Assembly: GCA_018806985.1 (NCBI GenBank)
Contig: JADANN010000438.1
Location: 694,001-758,000 of the forward strand
Origin: Angiostrongylus vasorum
Taxonomy: Eukaryota; Nematoda; Chromadorea; Rhabditida; Metastrongylidae
DNA length: 64,000 bases
Direction of reading: 5' to 3'
A model generated the notes under the pieces. That model saw nothing but the letters and a program-made list of their open reading frames with translations. It ran no database searches and was not told where the DNA came from. Positions within the stretch are counted from its first letter, which is position 1. Each line of letters begins with the position of its first letter. Positions 38,601 through 50,600 of this stretch are shown piece by piece. The position numbers were made by a program, and so were the translations under genes.

Positions 38601-41600
38601 ATACTTTAGACGGGGATTCAACTTGAAGCAGTTCGAACGATGTGATCGTGGTCGTCGAGTGTCTGAGATAAAACTGATCTCCAAAAATGACATAATTCAT
38701 TGGGTCCTGTTTCACTTTCTTAAACATTGGGGTTGTAAAAAATGGAACTATAACTGAATATCATTAGTGGCAGCTCCAATAAGAATCTTGTGATCTTCCA
38801 TATCTCCCATAGAAGAAATGCCTGTTTGCTGTATTTTACAGCATTTTTTACATGCTCTATATAGTATTTCAAAAACCGACTTTCCTTTAACCTCGGTATG
38901 ACTAGTCAAAATGTGTTTAAATTGATGAGCTTACACGAGATTGTTATACAACATTTATTCCGCTAACGTTTCGACGTCTTTGTCTTCCTCGGAGCCGATG
39001 TTCCGAGTCGACGCCTGCAGTTCTCCGTACTCTCACTGTGGTGTCTTCGTTTTCGCATCGAGTTGGATCTTCTTCATTGGAATGCCGCCCTAATGAGGCA
39101 GTCTCACCCCGGCGATGCTTTTTTTATTTTGGGCGATTGTTGTTGCTGTGATTGTCTGGTAGAAAAGCGACCTAGAAGGAAAGTCGGTTTCTGAAATATC
39201 ATTACGCTCTTTGCTAGCTGATGATGGATGTCGACTTCTGTAGGATGGATTGTGTAGAAAAAACAAGTTATTACCGTACAATCATAGCAAAAAACAGTCG
39301 TCCCGTATAAAAGGGCATCGTCGGTTGAGGTTATCTCATCTAACGGTGTTCCACTGAAGAGGATCAGAGTCGATACGATGACGAAGACACATCGAGTGTA
39401 CGAAGAACTGTGGACATTTACTTGGATTGTCGGCTCTGAGGAAGAAAAAGACATCGGAACGTTAGCCGAATAAAAGTTGTATAGGAGCCTCGTGTATGCT
39501 GTATACAGTGTTGGGTGGGAGGGAGAGAGGGAGGGGTAGCGGTGTGGTTAATGATGCAGACCATTAGGAATCGAGACGCTGATCCGACCCATTCCCACAC
39601 TCCCTCCAAATTCGTGTGGAAACGTCTCGAATGAGCAGTCGCCAAGATTGCAAAGACAATGGACTTAACCAGGATTCTGCGACATTCATAAAGAATGGGA
39701 AATCTTCAAGCAGCATCCGAAACAACACGCGAAATATTTGCAGAACTTTGTGGCCGATGAATGCGAGGAAATGAATCGAAGGAAAGAAGTATTGGGATGT
39801 GCAAAATAGTTTTGATGATGGGTCATGTAAATAATAATAACGAATGACAACAATAAGTAGGAATGTTTAACATGACCTATAATCACATCTACTGGGCGGA
39901 TCCAAGAATTTCTTGCAAGCAGTTCGTTTCCTCGTATCCAACATCCACAGTGTTTTTCGCTTATTTCGCGTAATGTTTCGGCTGCTGCTTGTGAATTTCG
40001 TCTTTTTTACGAATCTATTGGAATGTTGGTTGAGTAGTTTCTCCATGCAATCTTGGAGATAGCCAGGTTAATTCATTCACACGCTGATTGGAGAAGAGCA
40101 TTGAGGCGAAGATTGAACTAACACCTTTGCTTCCTGATTAACGGCATCACTAACTACTTCGCTGTATCCGCCCAAAAAAACAACAATAATAATAATGATA
40201 ATAATAATAACAATTTTGACCTTTTTATTTACTGCCTACTCTTTTTAATGGCAGGGTATATTGCGAAATATAACTTCAATGAAGCTGAGATATTTGCAAA
40301 ACTATGGACCGCAGGTGCCTATGGTGGGGAACGAACGCGCTATAGTCCTTTCTGGGGAGTAACGCGTTCACCACCACACCATGCGGGTCCTTCGTTTCGC
40401 CTGTCTCTCAGCTAGTTCTGAGGACACTACTCCCCGGAAAGGACAATAGCGCGTTCGTTCCCCACCATAGGCACCTGCGGTCTAGAGTTTTGCAAATATG
40501 GCAGCTTCATTGAAGGTATAATAACAATAATAGCAATAGTGATAATAATGGCATTAATAATAATAACAATGTAATGTCGTTATGCTATAAGACGAAAATT
40601 ACTCTGGCTATGTTTCAATATGAGAACTTCGTCGCGAAAGTAAGTAATGACAAAATGGTTGAGGGAAGTAGTTAGAATGTTGATAGCAGTATGTCTTGCA
40701 AGACGTGGTTATGTTGAGATTTGAAACCTCGGCAATAGTGTGGATCGTTGCCTAGACTGTAAACTGAGTCCGCATGAGAAGCAGAAGGCGGTGGGACTGT
40801 ACGAGTGTCATGGGGATGGCGGCAACCAGGTAGGCGCAGCATTTTCTTCTCACACACTACCCACTGGGGCTTTCAGCTACGAAATGAAGGTGCACCTTAT
40901 TGTGTGGATAGTGCTACCACTGAGGAAAACGAATCAAAGACTGTTATACCGTATCCTTGCCATGGACAGGGTGGAAATCAGGTTTGAAATAAATACCAAA
41001 CACAATTGAAGCGCTTGAGAGGATTATATTATGTATTTGCTGCAAGGCTTGTCAAGTATAAGTAGTGTCACTTGTTCGAAAAACGAATTTTGAATCGATA
41101 ATTTTTAAAGAATCAAAAAGCTTGAAGATATATTGTACACCAGAAACTGTACATTCACTTCGCTGAACGTGAGAGCTGTCATATTCTCTACGGCTTAGGC
41201 TTACTTTGAATATAAGCAAAACAATGTCAGATACGGTGGAGGGTAGAAAAGGTTGTCTGCCTAAGACCGAAGTCACACGTCAAATGCTGTGTAACTAACA
41301 GGAACCGTTTTTCGCTAACAAATGAGTTTCTCTTACAGTGGTTTCATATTCATAAGTGGTGCATAACGTTATTGCACTTTACTTTTTTAGTGTCTCCATA
41401 GTACTTTATAGATTCCAAACATACTCATTTCTTCTTTCATGCTTCACCTCAGTGGTTCATCTTTTTGTTCCTCTCTCTCGTTCTCTTTGTTCACCCCTGT
41501 ATGACCATTTACTTCTCCCATTAATTTTGTTATCCCAAAGTATTTCGTTCGGTAATGCACAAAATAATTGAAATGTAGTTACGAAATGCTGGTGGCGGAA

Positions 41601-44600
41601 ATCGGCAATGCATCGACTATGCTTCACATGGAACAAAGAGCTTCGGTCTCTATCAGTGTCATATGCAAGGAGGAAATCAGGTCTGCTTTACTATGTTTTT
41701 ACTACAGCGGACTTCAACGCATCGCATGACATCCTCCACGATTCCCATTTTACCGGTGTTTTGATGACTGAGCAGGTTTTTCTCTCCTAAAGTTTCAAGG
41801 CAGCGATGCCACGGCGCTCTCGGATTGGCGTTCAGGCTGTCGCCAATTCTTTGGGATCAGAGGGAGATTTGCTTTTCCAGAACGTAGGTATTGTTCTGGC
41901 CAACTTAGAGGGTGAGAAAACAAATAAGAGATTCAGAGTTCGTAAATCATAAGTTGTATCTGTTACCAGTGAGTTGTTTCTACAGTCATGAAGTGAGCAT
42001 TGTTAATCCTGACGAAAACACCGAGTCATTTCTTGAATAATCGATAGGAAAAACGTATGCTGTGTTTTCTACGATCAAAAAAAATTTTTTTCTTTTGTTT
42101 GAGACCGTTTTAATATCACTTAGGTCATCGGATGAATGATTTAACAGGTATGATTTTTTCGGGGAAATCTTTTGAGAATTTTGCTCCTTCAGTTTTGGTT
42201 CCGATAAAGTATAACATATGAATGTAAAATAAACAGTTGTTTAACAAATTACAGGCGATACGAAAAAATGTTCCATGTCCACACGTGACGTCTGTAGTCG
42301 GGATGGAACATTTGATTGTGTTAAAGAGGAGAAAGGATAAAGCTCTCGGCGTTGATCAATCCCTGAGGGATGCGCCATGCATTCGACTTTATTAAATATC
42401 GTTGGAGGTGGTTGAATGCATATCTGGCCTTTACAATGACTCGCGGTGGCCTGCGGATGTATCGAGCCAGTGCTGCTATCCTCCCAGACAAGGCTGTTAC
42501 CAATTTGCCGACCCCGGAGGAATGGAAGGCTTGGTGGGCCATGGGCGCGAGGATCGATCCCATGTGTTTTTTGCTGCACTTTGTGTATTCATCCGGTACT
42601 TAAGCAAAAGCATTGGAATCTAGCAAGGGTCTGACCAGCGGTGCTACTCTGTGCACTTAGTAATTAGCATGAAACACTTTTCAGACGAGTAGTGGTTTAC
42701 GAAATCACCTGTTTAGACGAGTTCGTTTCCCGTACGTGTCTCCTAAAATGAAAGTGCGTGTAGCACAGTTGTCAGAGCCACCTGCAATACATATGGGATC
42801 AATTCCCGCCCCTCACTGAGCTTTCCGTCCCTTTGGGGTTGGCAGATGGGTATCATACCTGTCTGCGAAGATAGCAACGCTGACTCGATATTTCGGTAAC
42901 CCCGAAAGTCTATGTATTGGCCATATATGTATTCAACCATCTCTCACAATGCTTAATGAAGTCTAGCTCATGGCGCATCTCTCAGAGACTGGACAACGCC
43001 AAGGCCAAGGGTTATCGTTTATTTTTTATCACTTAAAATACAACACTTAGACAAATTTCCTGGATATAAGGTAGTAAACCATCAAGAAGACTTTGTGCAT
43101 ATTATTCAGTTACAAATGTATAGTTGACGCCACATGAATTAAAGAACGATGTTTGGAACCGCTGGGCATCAAAACGGTAGTGTTGATCGATGTGATTTAT
43201 CGCACTGCACGTTTGAAAGCAGTCCTCAATTCTTATTGTCATAAGCTTTGACTGATGTTTTGAAACCAGTTATTAAGAACATTTTTTTTATAACCTATAA
43301 CTTTTGCTAATTGCCATGTCATTCTTTTCCGAAGGTCAGGGGCTTGGTTGAGCTGAGCACGGTCGAATCAAAGACCGTGCGAGAACTCTATGTTAGGTTT
43401 CTGGTTGATTCTATGGAATTAAACCCTTGGTCTTAAGTTATCCCTACAGACAGGTATTCCAAACCGTTAGCACTTTCAGAGGAAGCGTTTTGATGTAGGT
43501 TGTTATTCCCATAAAAAGGGCCCAATCATGGAATTAAGGCACCCACACTGTATAGCAAAAGGTTATCATCCATAAAAGAATGTATTCTATGACGGTAGGG
43601 ACATATCGAGGAATGAGATACGGCTGAACCGATAGTGATGGGACCCATTGACGATATGTCGAACCAAGGGAAACAGCTGTACACAAATAGTTACGACTGT
43701 TCTAGATTATTGAGCTGACACGAGGTTGGTATAAAAATATTTGTTCGGTTGCGTTTTATTTATTAGTATGTGCCATCTTGTGCTAAATCCTTGCGCAGGA
43801 TTTCTGGCCGCAAATTTCTTCAAAGCAGTTGTTAGTAGCTATCTTGGTTGGTTCGCCTTCCACTTCACAGTTTTCTCACATACGTGCAGCGAAGTGAACA
43901 ACCTATTTTAATAGTTTGAATTTGAGGCAGCTACGAGTTGTTCGTCAAAGATCTTCATATTGACATTAGATATTTTTGTAAGGTCCCTAGCTGATATCAA
44001 AAGTCAGTGGAACGTCGTAGTAACTCCAAAAATTTATGAGAATTTTTCGACTAACTGGGCTTCTTAAGCGATACTTACTTTTTCTAGCTTGATGAAGCAG
44101 TTAATTCAGTGGAAGTTGTAATATTTCAAATTGCATTTTTGTTTGTCAAATAGCTCATTCATTTAGTACTGGATGATGTCAAAAGACGGCGAGATACGTC
44201 GTGACGAGTCATGTATAGATTACGCCGGTCAAGATGTAATGGTGTTTCCCTGCCATGGCATGAAGGGCAATCAGGAATGGCGATACAATCCTCAGGTATA
44301 ATCTCCTCCAAATTTCTAGTCATCGTCTATGTAATAGTTAATCCGTCTCATTTCTAAAATTTTTTTCATTTATTTTATTTGAAAAAAATTTTGTTCTTTT
44401 GTTTTATTTTGTTTGATCCGTCTTCACATCTACTGGGCGGATCCCAGCACTTCTCATATTCGATTCGTTTTGTCGCATCAATCATCCACGAAGAACTTCC
44501 AACTTTTACGTGCGGCTTCGGTTACTGCCTGAGGATTTCCATTTCATCTTCGATATTGTAGAATGCTGGTCGAGCAATTCTACCTATTGCCCTAAGATAG

Positions 44601-47600
44601 CCGTTTCCCGACTCCCGAGGGATGAGAGGCTTAGTTGGCCTGGAGCGGAATCGAACTAGCACTCTGCTCGGGATGACGGACACCACTACCTTTGTGCTAT
44701 CCGCCCCATCATTTCTAAAAAAATTTTCATTTCCAAAAATTTCTTAAAAAGAAAACAAAAAAATTTTCAGAGACCGGCCAAACCAAGGACCCGCATGGTG
44801 TGGTGGTGAACGCGTTACTCCTGGGAAAGGAGAATATCGCGTTCATTTCCCACCGTAGACACTTGCGATCCGGAGTTTTGCAAATATCTCAGCATTATAG
44901 ATGTTATATTTCGCAACATACCCTGCCGTTAAAAAGAATAGGCAGTAAATAAAAAGGTTGAAAAATTTCCATTTCTGAAAGTGGAGGAAGGAATTGTTTG
45001 AAGTCTGGGTGGTACACAGTTTTGATGTAGTAAATAAGTTATTTCTTCTTTCGAACTGTCCGTGATGACCTAACACCAATTTGTTAAAACATGTTTTTGG
45101 TTCTCAACGTCAAACGGTTTAGTGACTTCGCCTTCTTCAGGGCCATTTTCGTTTCTTATCTGCAATAGACTTTACAATTACAATCCACTCCTCAGAAGGT
45201 GAAAAGTACTCTGAAGAAGACGCTGTCGCTTAAATGTGTGCTCTTGAAAACCAAAAGTATACGCTTACAGCCGCGTGTCGGCCCCACCAAGGACAGTTCG
45301 TATTTTTTGGGGCGGGGAAGAGCACACTGGTTAGTGGTGCGGTGCCGTTTATCGGGAAGCAGAGGCACTAGTTTGGCTCCTTCCTCGGCGCTCTTCCTCA
45401 ATCCACGTGGGGGGCTCCATAGCCCAACTAACTCCAAGATTGCAATTCGGATTGACTGGACCATCGTTCTACTAAATTCGTAAAGAATGCGAAATCTTCA
45501 AGCATTAGCCGGAACAACGCGCGAAGTTTTCGAAGACTTTGTGGACGATGAATGCGAGGAATACGAATCTACTGCAAGCAGTGGTGGGATCCGCACAGTA
45601 GATATGTTGATAGGTCATGTAAAGATAGGAAATGTTTTGCGAACTCTCTAGACCACTGCAATACAATAAGATCTTGGTCTTCACATAAATATCTCTGAGA
45701 ATATAAGCTGAATGAATATCTATACTTGGATATTCGAATGGCTTGTCTTCACCTCGCGAAGAATACTAGGGCTCCGGAAACACTTCCATTTCCTTTGTAA
45801 CTGGACATTATTTCCTTAAGTTGAATTTTAACACATTCACGAACAGGTTACACTATGTAGTGTCGCGGCTTCTCTGTGGTTTACAGAGGTTTTCACAGAA
45901 GTTTTTATATTCTGTGGATAATGTTTAACGCGTAGATCCAAAATCAGGAGTGGATTATGAACAACTGTTCTCTACACTTGATAAGCAGTTCCAAAAAAAA
46001 CCTGTTTGAACGAGGTCATTTTGTGGCAAGAGTATATTGCGGCTGGAGAGAGTGTGCAGCACAGAGAGTATGGCGAGTGAAGAGAGGCAGAAATGCCTTT
46101 ATTGGGACACTGGAATTCGGCACTTACGGAAAGTTTTCGCTGGGATAAGATGATGATAAGATCGTCGAGGAGACTTTCTCAGAGTGGCTCAGTGTTCAGT
46201 TAGCACGCTGTCGTCAGTGGGATTGAATGCAGTTTGTCTTTCAAAAACATTAAGCCTCTTCACTTCTTTATTTTACATTTATTCTATAGCACACAATTTA
46301 AGGTTTACAATGTAATTTATTTTATACACATAAATGATATACATTTGTGTTCTAAATTATATCACTTAGCAATAGTCAATAATAACGATAACAATAATAA
46401 CAATAACATTTTGCGATTCCTGCCTGCAATCGAAATAGGAGTTCACTAAGGGACCATTCATTCATATGCGGAAGCAGTCAAATTTTTGACTTAATAAATA
46501 ATCATCACATGAGGATCGTGGCGGTTATATACATATTGCTTTACATCTATAGAAACATTCTAAACAGTCATGTTCCTTACGGTGGTGGCTCTCACGCTAA
46601 TCTTTCTAGCACATACTGCGGCATATTTCTGATTGTGCTGCTTAACTAACAACCTTGGAACATCTCATGCATCGTCTCCACTTTTTCAAACATTATGTGG
46701 TTTTTTTTCTTGAACGTTTTTCAACGAAGTAAGCAGTCTATGGTATCCAAGTACTCCTGCATTTATCATAACACAAGTAGACGTTTATATTAGAATCATT
46801 AAGGGAGGTTTTCTGGATGCACTCATTAGGTACCATGCATGCCTTAACTAGGTATCTCTCTGTGGTCCAGTGGATGAAGGGTGGTATGTACCTAAAGTGT
46901 TCATGAGAAAAGATGTGACCAACCATGAAGAGAGAGAAAAATACGTATCACTCATTAACTATTCGATGGACAGTATGCCGCCATGTAATCAGTTCTGTCT
47001 ACGAAAAGTTCCATTTGGTTATGGCTTTCAATCACTTCTGGTGCTGATGAATTGGAGGAAAAAAACGCGACGTGGACTGCTGACAGCCCAATATCTTCTT
47101 GTCTTTCCACTACAAAACTATCACACAGCACTGATTCCGTTGCGCTTCCAACTGTTCACCATTCATCTTTGTTCAGACCAGCACTCCACTCCATGTGTGG
47201 ATCCTCAGAATATCCACTTTCTTCATTATCACTTTGGATGAGAAGTAGCTAGAGCCCAATGTTAAAATCGTCGCTAGTTGGCATGGCTCAATGTCATAGT
47301 ATTATGTTCTCGACCATCAACATTTATTCAAAACGATAAACAGATTATTCAGTATAAGTAGGAAGGTCGATAGTATCAAGGCAGAGGTTGATGAGGAAGA
47401 TAGGATGGTGATAACCTCACAAGGGAGACTTATTCACCGTTCTGTTTTTTTGTAGAATATTTTTTGGGCATTGATAGAACAAGGGTTCTGTTTTCTCCGA
47501 TAAAAATTATAGAAAACCCTTCCGATTTATTGACGTCCTCAATTTTTACTCTATTGGTTCATCTTTAATTCCACTTCATACATACGCAACTACCCATTTG

Positions 47601-50600
47601 AACAAGTGTATTCCATTCCAATGAACTTTGTGAGTAAAAATGAAAACTACCGGAATCCGGAAATTTTTTGCCAAAAAGAGGCAAATTTCCTTGTTTGATC
47701 GCGATAAAAAGATTTGTTTGATGAAATTTTTTAATTTTGAGTAGACTTGGAATGATTAGCAAATTTTTTTTTGAGTGAGAACAAAGTCTCTTTTAGAAGC
47801 CTATCAAGTTATAAAATTCATAAGTCCTCTAGTTACCGAAAATTATCTGGAGTTATCAGAAAACCGGCATCATCTAGGCCTTATTTTTTTTTCTTTTGTT
47901 TTATATGACCCTTTTTCACGTCTACTTTGCGGATCTCAGCACTTCTCACATTCGATTCGTTCCCTCGCATCCATTGTCCACGAAGATCTTCCAACTCTTC
48001 CAACTTTACTTGTGGCTTCGGTTGCTGCTTGAGGATATTCACTTCCTCTTGAATGTCGTAGAATACTGGTCGAGCAATTCTCCCTGGAGCCCTGGGATAG
48101 CCGGCCTGTAGCGTTCCCAGTTGGATTGCAGAGAGTGATTTTTTCCTAGACAGGTCCGGTACCAATCTCCCAACCACAGAGGGACGAGAGGCCTGGTTGG
48201 CTTGGAGCGGAATCGAACTAGCATCATCCTCGTGATGACGGACATCACTACCACTGTCCTATCCGTCCTTTGTAGGCCTTGTTTAGGGCGTGCAAATTTT
48301 AACTGTCAACCAGAAATGTGCTGTTTTTTTTTAATTTTCCGTGGTCATAAAGTGTTTTTTATCGTATGGGATGGGCAGATACAAGAAATATCGGAAAATG
48401 TCCAACATAGGTGGTAAAGTGCTCCTAAATTCTAACAGCTGTGTGTTTGGCAGGTGAAGTATGGTAAAACCTAGCACGGAGAAGGAACAGAAAGCCTTTC
48501 CTTTAACTTCTCAGTGGTCGCAGCCCTGTAAGTCCTCTAACTGTCGGAAATTTGCCGTTTGTTCTTGAAGGAAGAAAACAGAATTTTCCGTGTTTAAATT
48601 GCGGACAAGCTCATGGCTTTTTCTCTGCGCCCGTGAAATCATCGGTAATCGGTGATATTAACGGAGAGTATTTTCTTGATCTCGTTGAGTTTGTCATTGT
48701 TTTAATATTCTTTATATAACGGTTTACTTACCAATGTTTATGACTACGAACAGTGGCTCCCAGAGAAGACTTATCTGGCACGCTGAAGAAGAGAAGCACG
48801 TTACCACCCTAACTAACCGGCACATTTTTTTCTAGATGAAATCCGTGTGACCTTCCCAGGTTCCCACCACTCGCACGCTAATAGTTAAGTTGTTGTCAAA
48901 GTGGCATTGACCAATGGCACTGGTTTACTCATACCTAGGCCTCAGTTTTGAATAGTCGAATTTCGTCTTGTCTTTGGAGAGTGTGATAAGGGACGCTATC
49001 TATCGCAGTTCGATACTCAGCATCACTATCCAGAAACAACGAGACGACAAACCATAGGCCACTTTCTTTGTTTTATTGATGAGCTTCGATAGCTTGATAC
49101 AAATCATTGTTAATGGGACGTATCAGTGGTTTCGATTTCTTTGAAGCCGTGTTGTTTGCAGTTGAGTGCCTACAGCAATTATTTCTTTTTGCTATGCTAA
49201 TCCTCGTAGTCGTCGTCGCTTTGAGTCGAATCTAGTAGAGTGGAGCACAGCACGAAAAAAGCAGCGTTCCCCAGCACTGTCCTTCTATAAGAGTCTCTAG
49301 CCGCAGTGAAATGTCACGACCTTATCAGGCGGTTCCCAAGGAAACAGGCGGTCTTTGATCGCTTGCCAACCAAAAACTTTTTTAAGCCGATAATCCAGTA
49401 TGCGGCACTCGAATTAATATTAACTAGCACGTAGCAGAACAATAAAATCTTAATTTAAGCGAGCGAAATGACTACGTATGTTTGGAGGCACGAACTGTCA
49501 TAAGGTCAATATGAGACATTATTAAACGGATGCAGCACGGTATGGATGAAAGGCGAATCGACTCCACGATTCCTCGCGTACTCAGTGGAAACTTGTCTGC
49601 CATTTAGGCAGAATGAATGAGCACGCAACGTTCTCGAGCGAGAGAATCTGGAATTCCCATCTACGTCGTCGATCAAGAATCGGTCGTTTTACACGAAAAC
49701 ATTCTCTGAACGACAACCGATGGACAACATTCGTTAGCGACTGGCTTCTTCGGAACGTCAAACGCACAGCTGGAAGACCACCGGCCCGATGATTAGAGAT
49801 TTCACGAAATGCTTAGAAAAAAGTTGTGATTCTCAGGTAGTTCTTAGAGTGAGTAGAATTCATTGGACTACCTTTTCACGTGACAGGTACAAGCAACGAA
49901 TTTGTTGGCGCCAGGTCGAGTCACTCAACAGTCAGCGGGAGTGCGGGTAGCAAAGGTGGTAGGTGTAAGGCTAGAGTTAGAAATGAAGTGGTTTCACAAT
50001 GCTGTAGTTGACATAATAGCTCACATCTGTGCACATGAAACAACATACAGATGACATGAGAAATGTGTGATTAATGAGAAAATAGAGAATGAAAATCTCT
50101 GCGAGACAGAGAATAAAGGGTAAAAGAAAAAGCTTTCGGTGTGGATCAATCCTTAAAGAATATGTCATGCATTCGACGCAGATAGTAGTTTCCATAATAT
50201 GCCACATTTAGTGTTTGATGCATGACGGCCACTGCGCACCAATTTAAATGTTGTGGTATCGGAAGAGACACACCTTCTAGATTTAAAGAGGCATATCCCA
50301 GCTCATAACGTAGCTGAGAGACAGGCGAAACGAAGGTCCCGCATGGTGTGGTGGTGAACGCGTGAGCCTCCGGAAAGGGTAATAGGGCGTTCGTTCCCCG
50401 CCGCAGACACCTGCTGTTCGGAGTTTTGCAGTTATCTCAGCATCGTTGTGCTCATAACATAGTTCTTATCTAGAACAGTGAAGTCAATTAAAAGTCGGTT
50501 TTCATTGAGCCGTACACGATGGTTTCCATCAATATCTCGTCTATGTTTTCTGCTACAGCGATTGTATTAAGGATTAAAAAATAAACATTTCTTTACCGGT

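Noticed and set aside
40722..40724. TGA read as selenocysteine or programmed readthrough
   Set aside because: Both sister exons have CGA at the same codon and the family has no selenocysteine there; a point mutation is simpler.
40877..40981. Alpha exon 2 as the beta lectin repeat
   Set aside because: The beta repeat (CIDY...[10 protein letters not shown]) is already in exon 14, and alpha-2 starts with the LRN motif of the alpha repeat.
41845..41885. Fourth alpha lectin exon after alpha-3
   Set aside because: The sequence (GATCAGAGGGAGATTTGC) is a fragment of family D, with no lectin landmarks.
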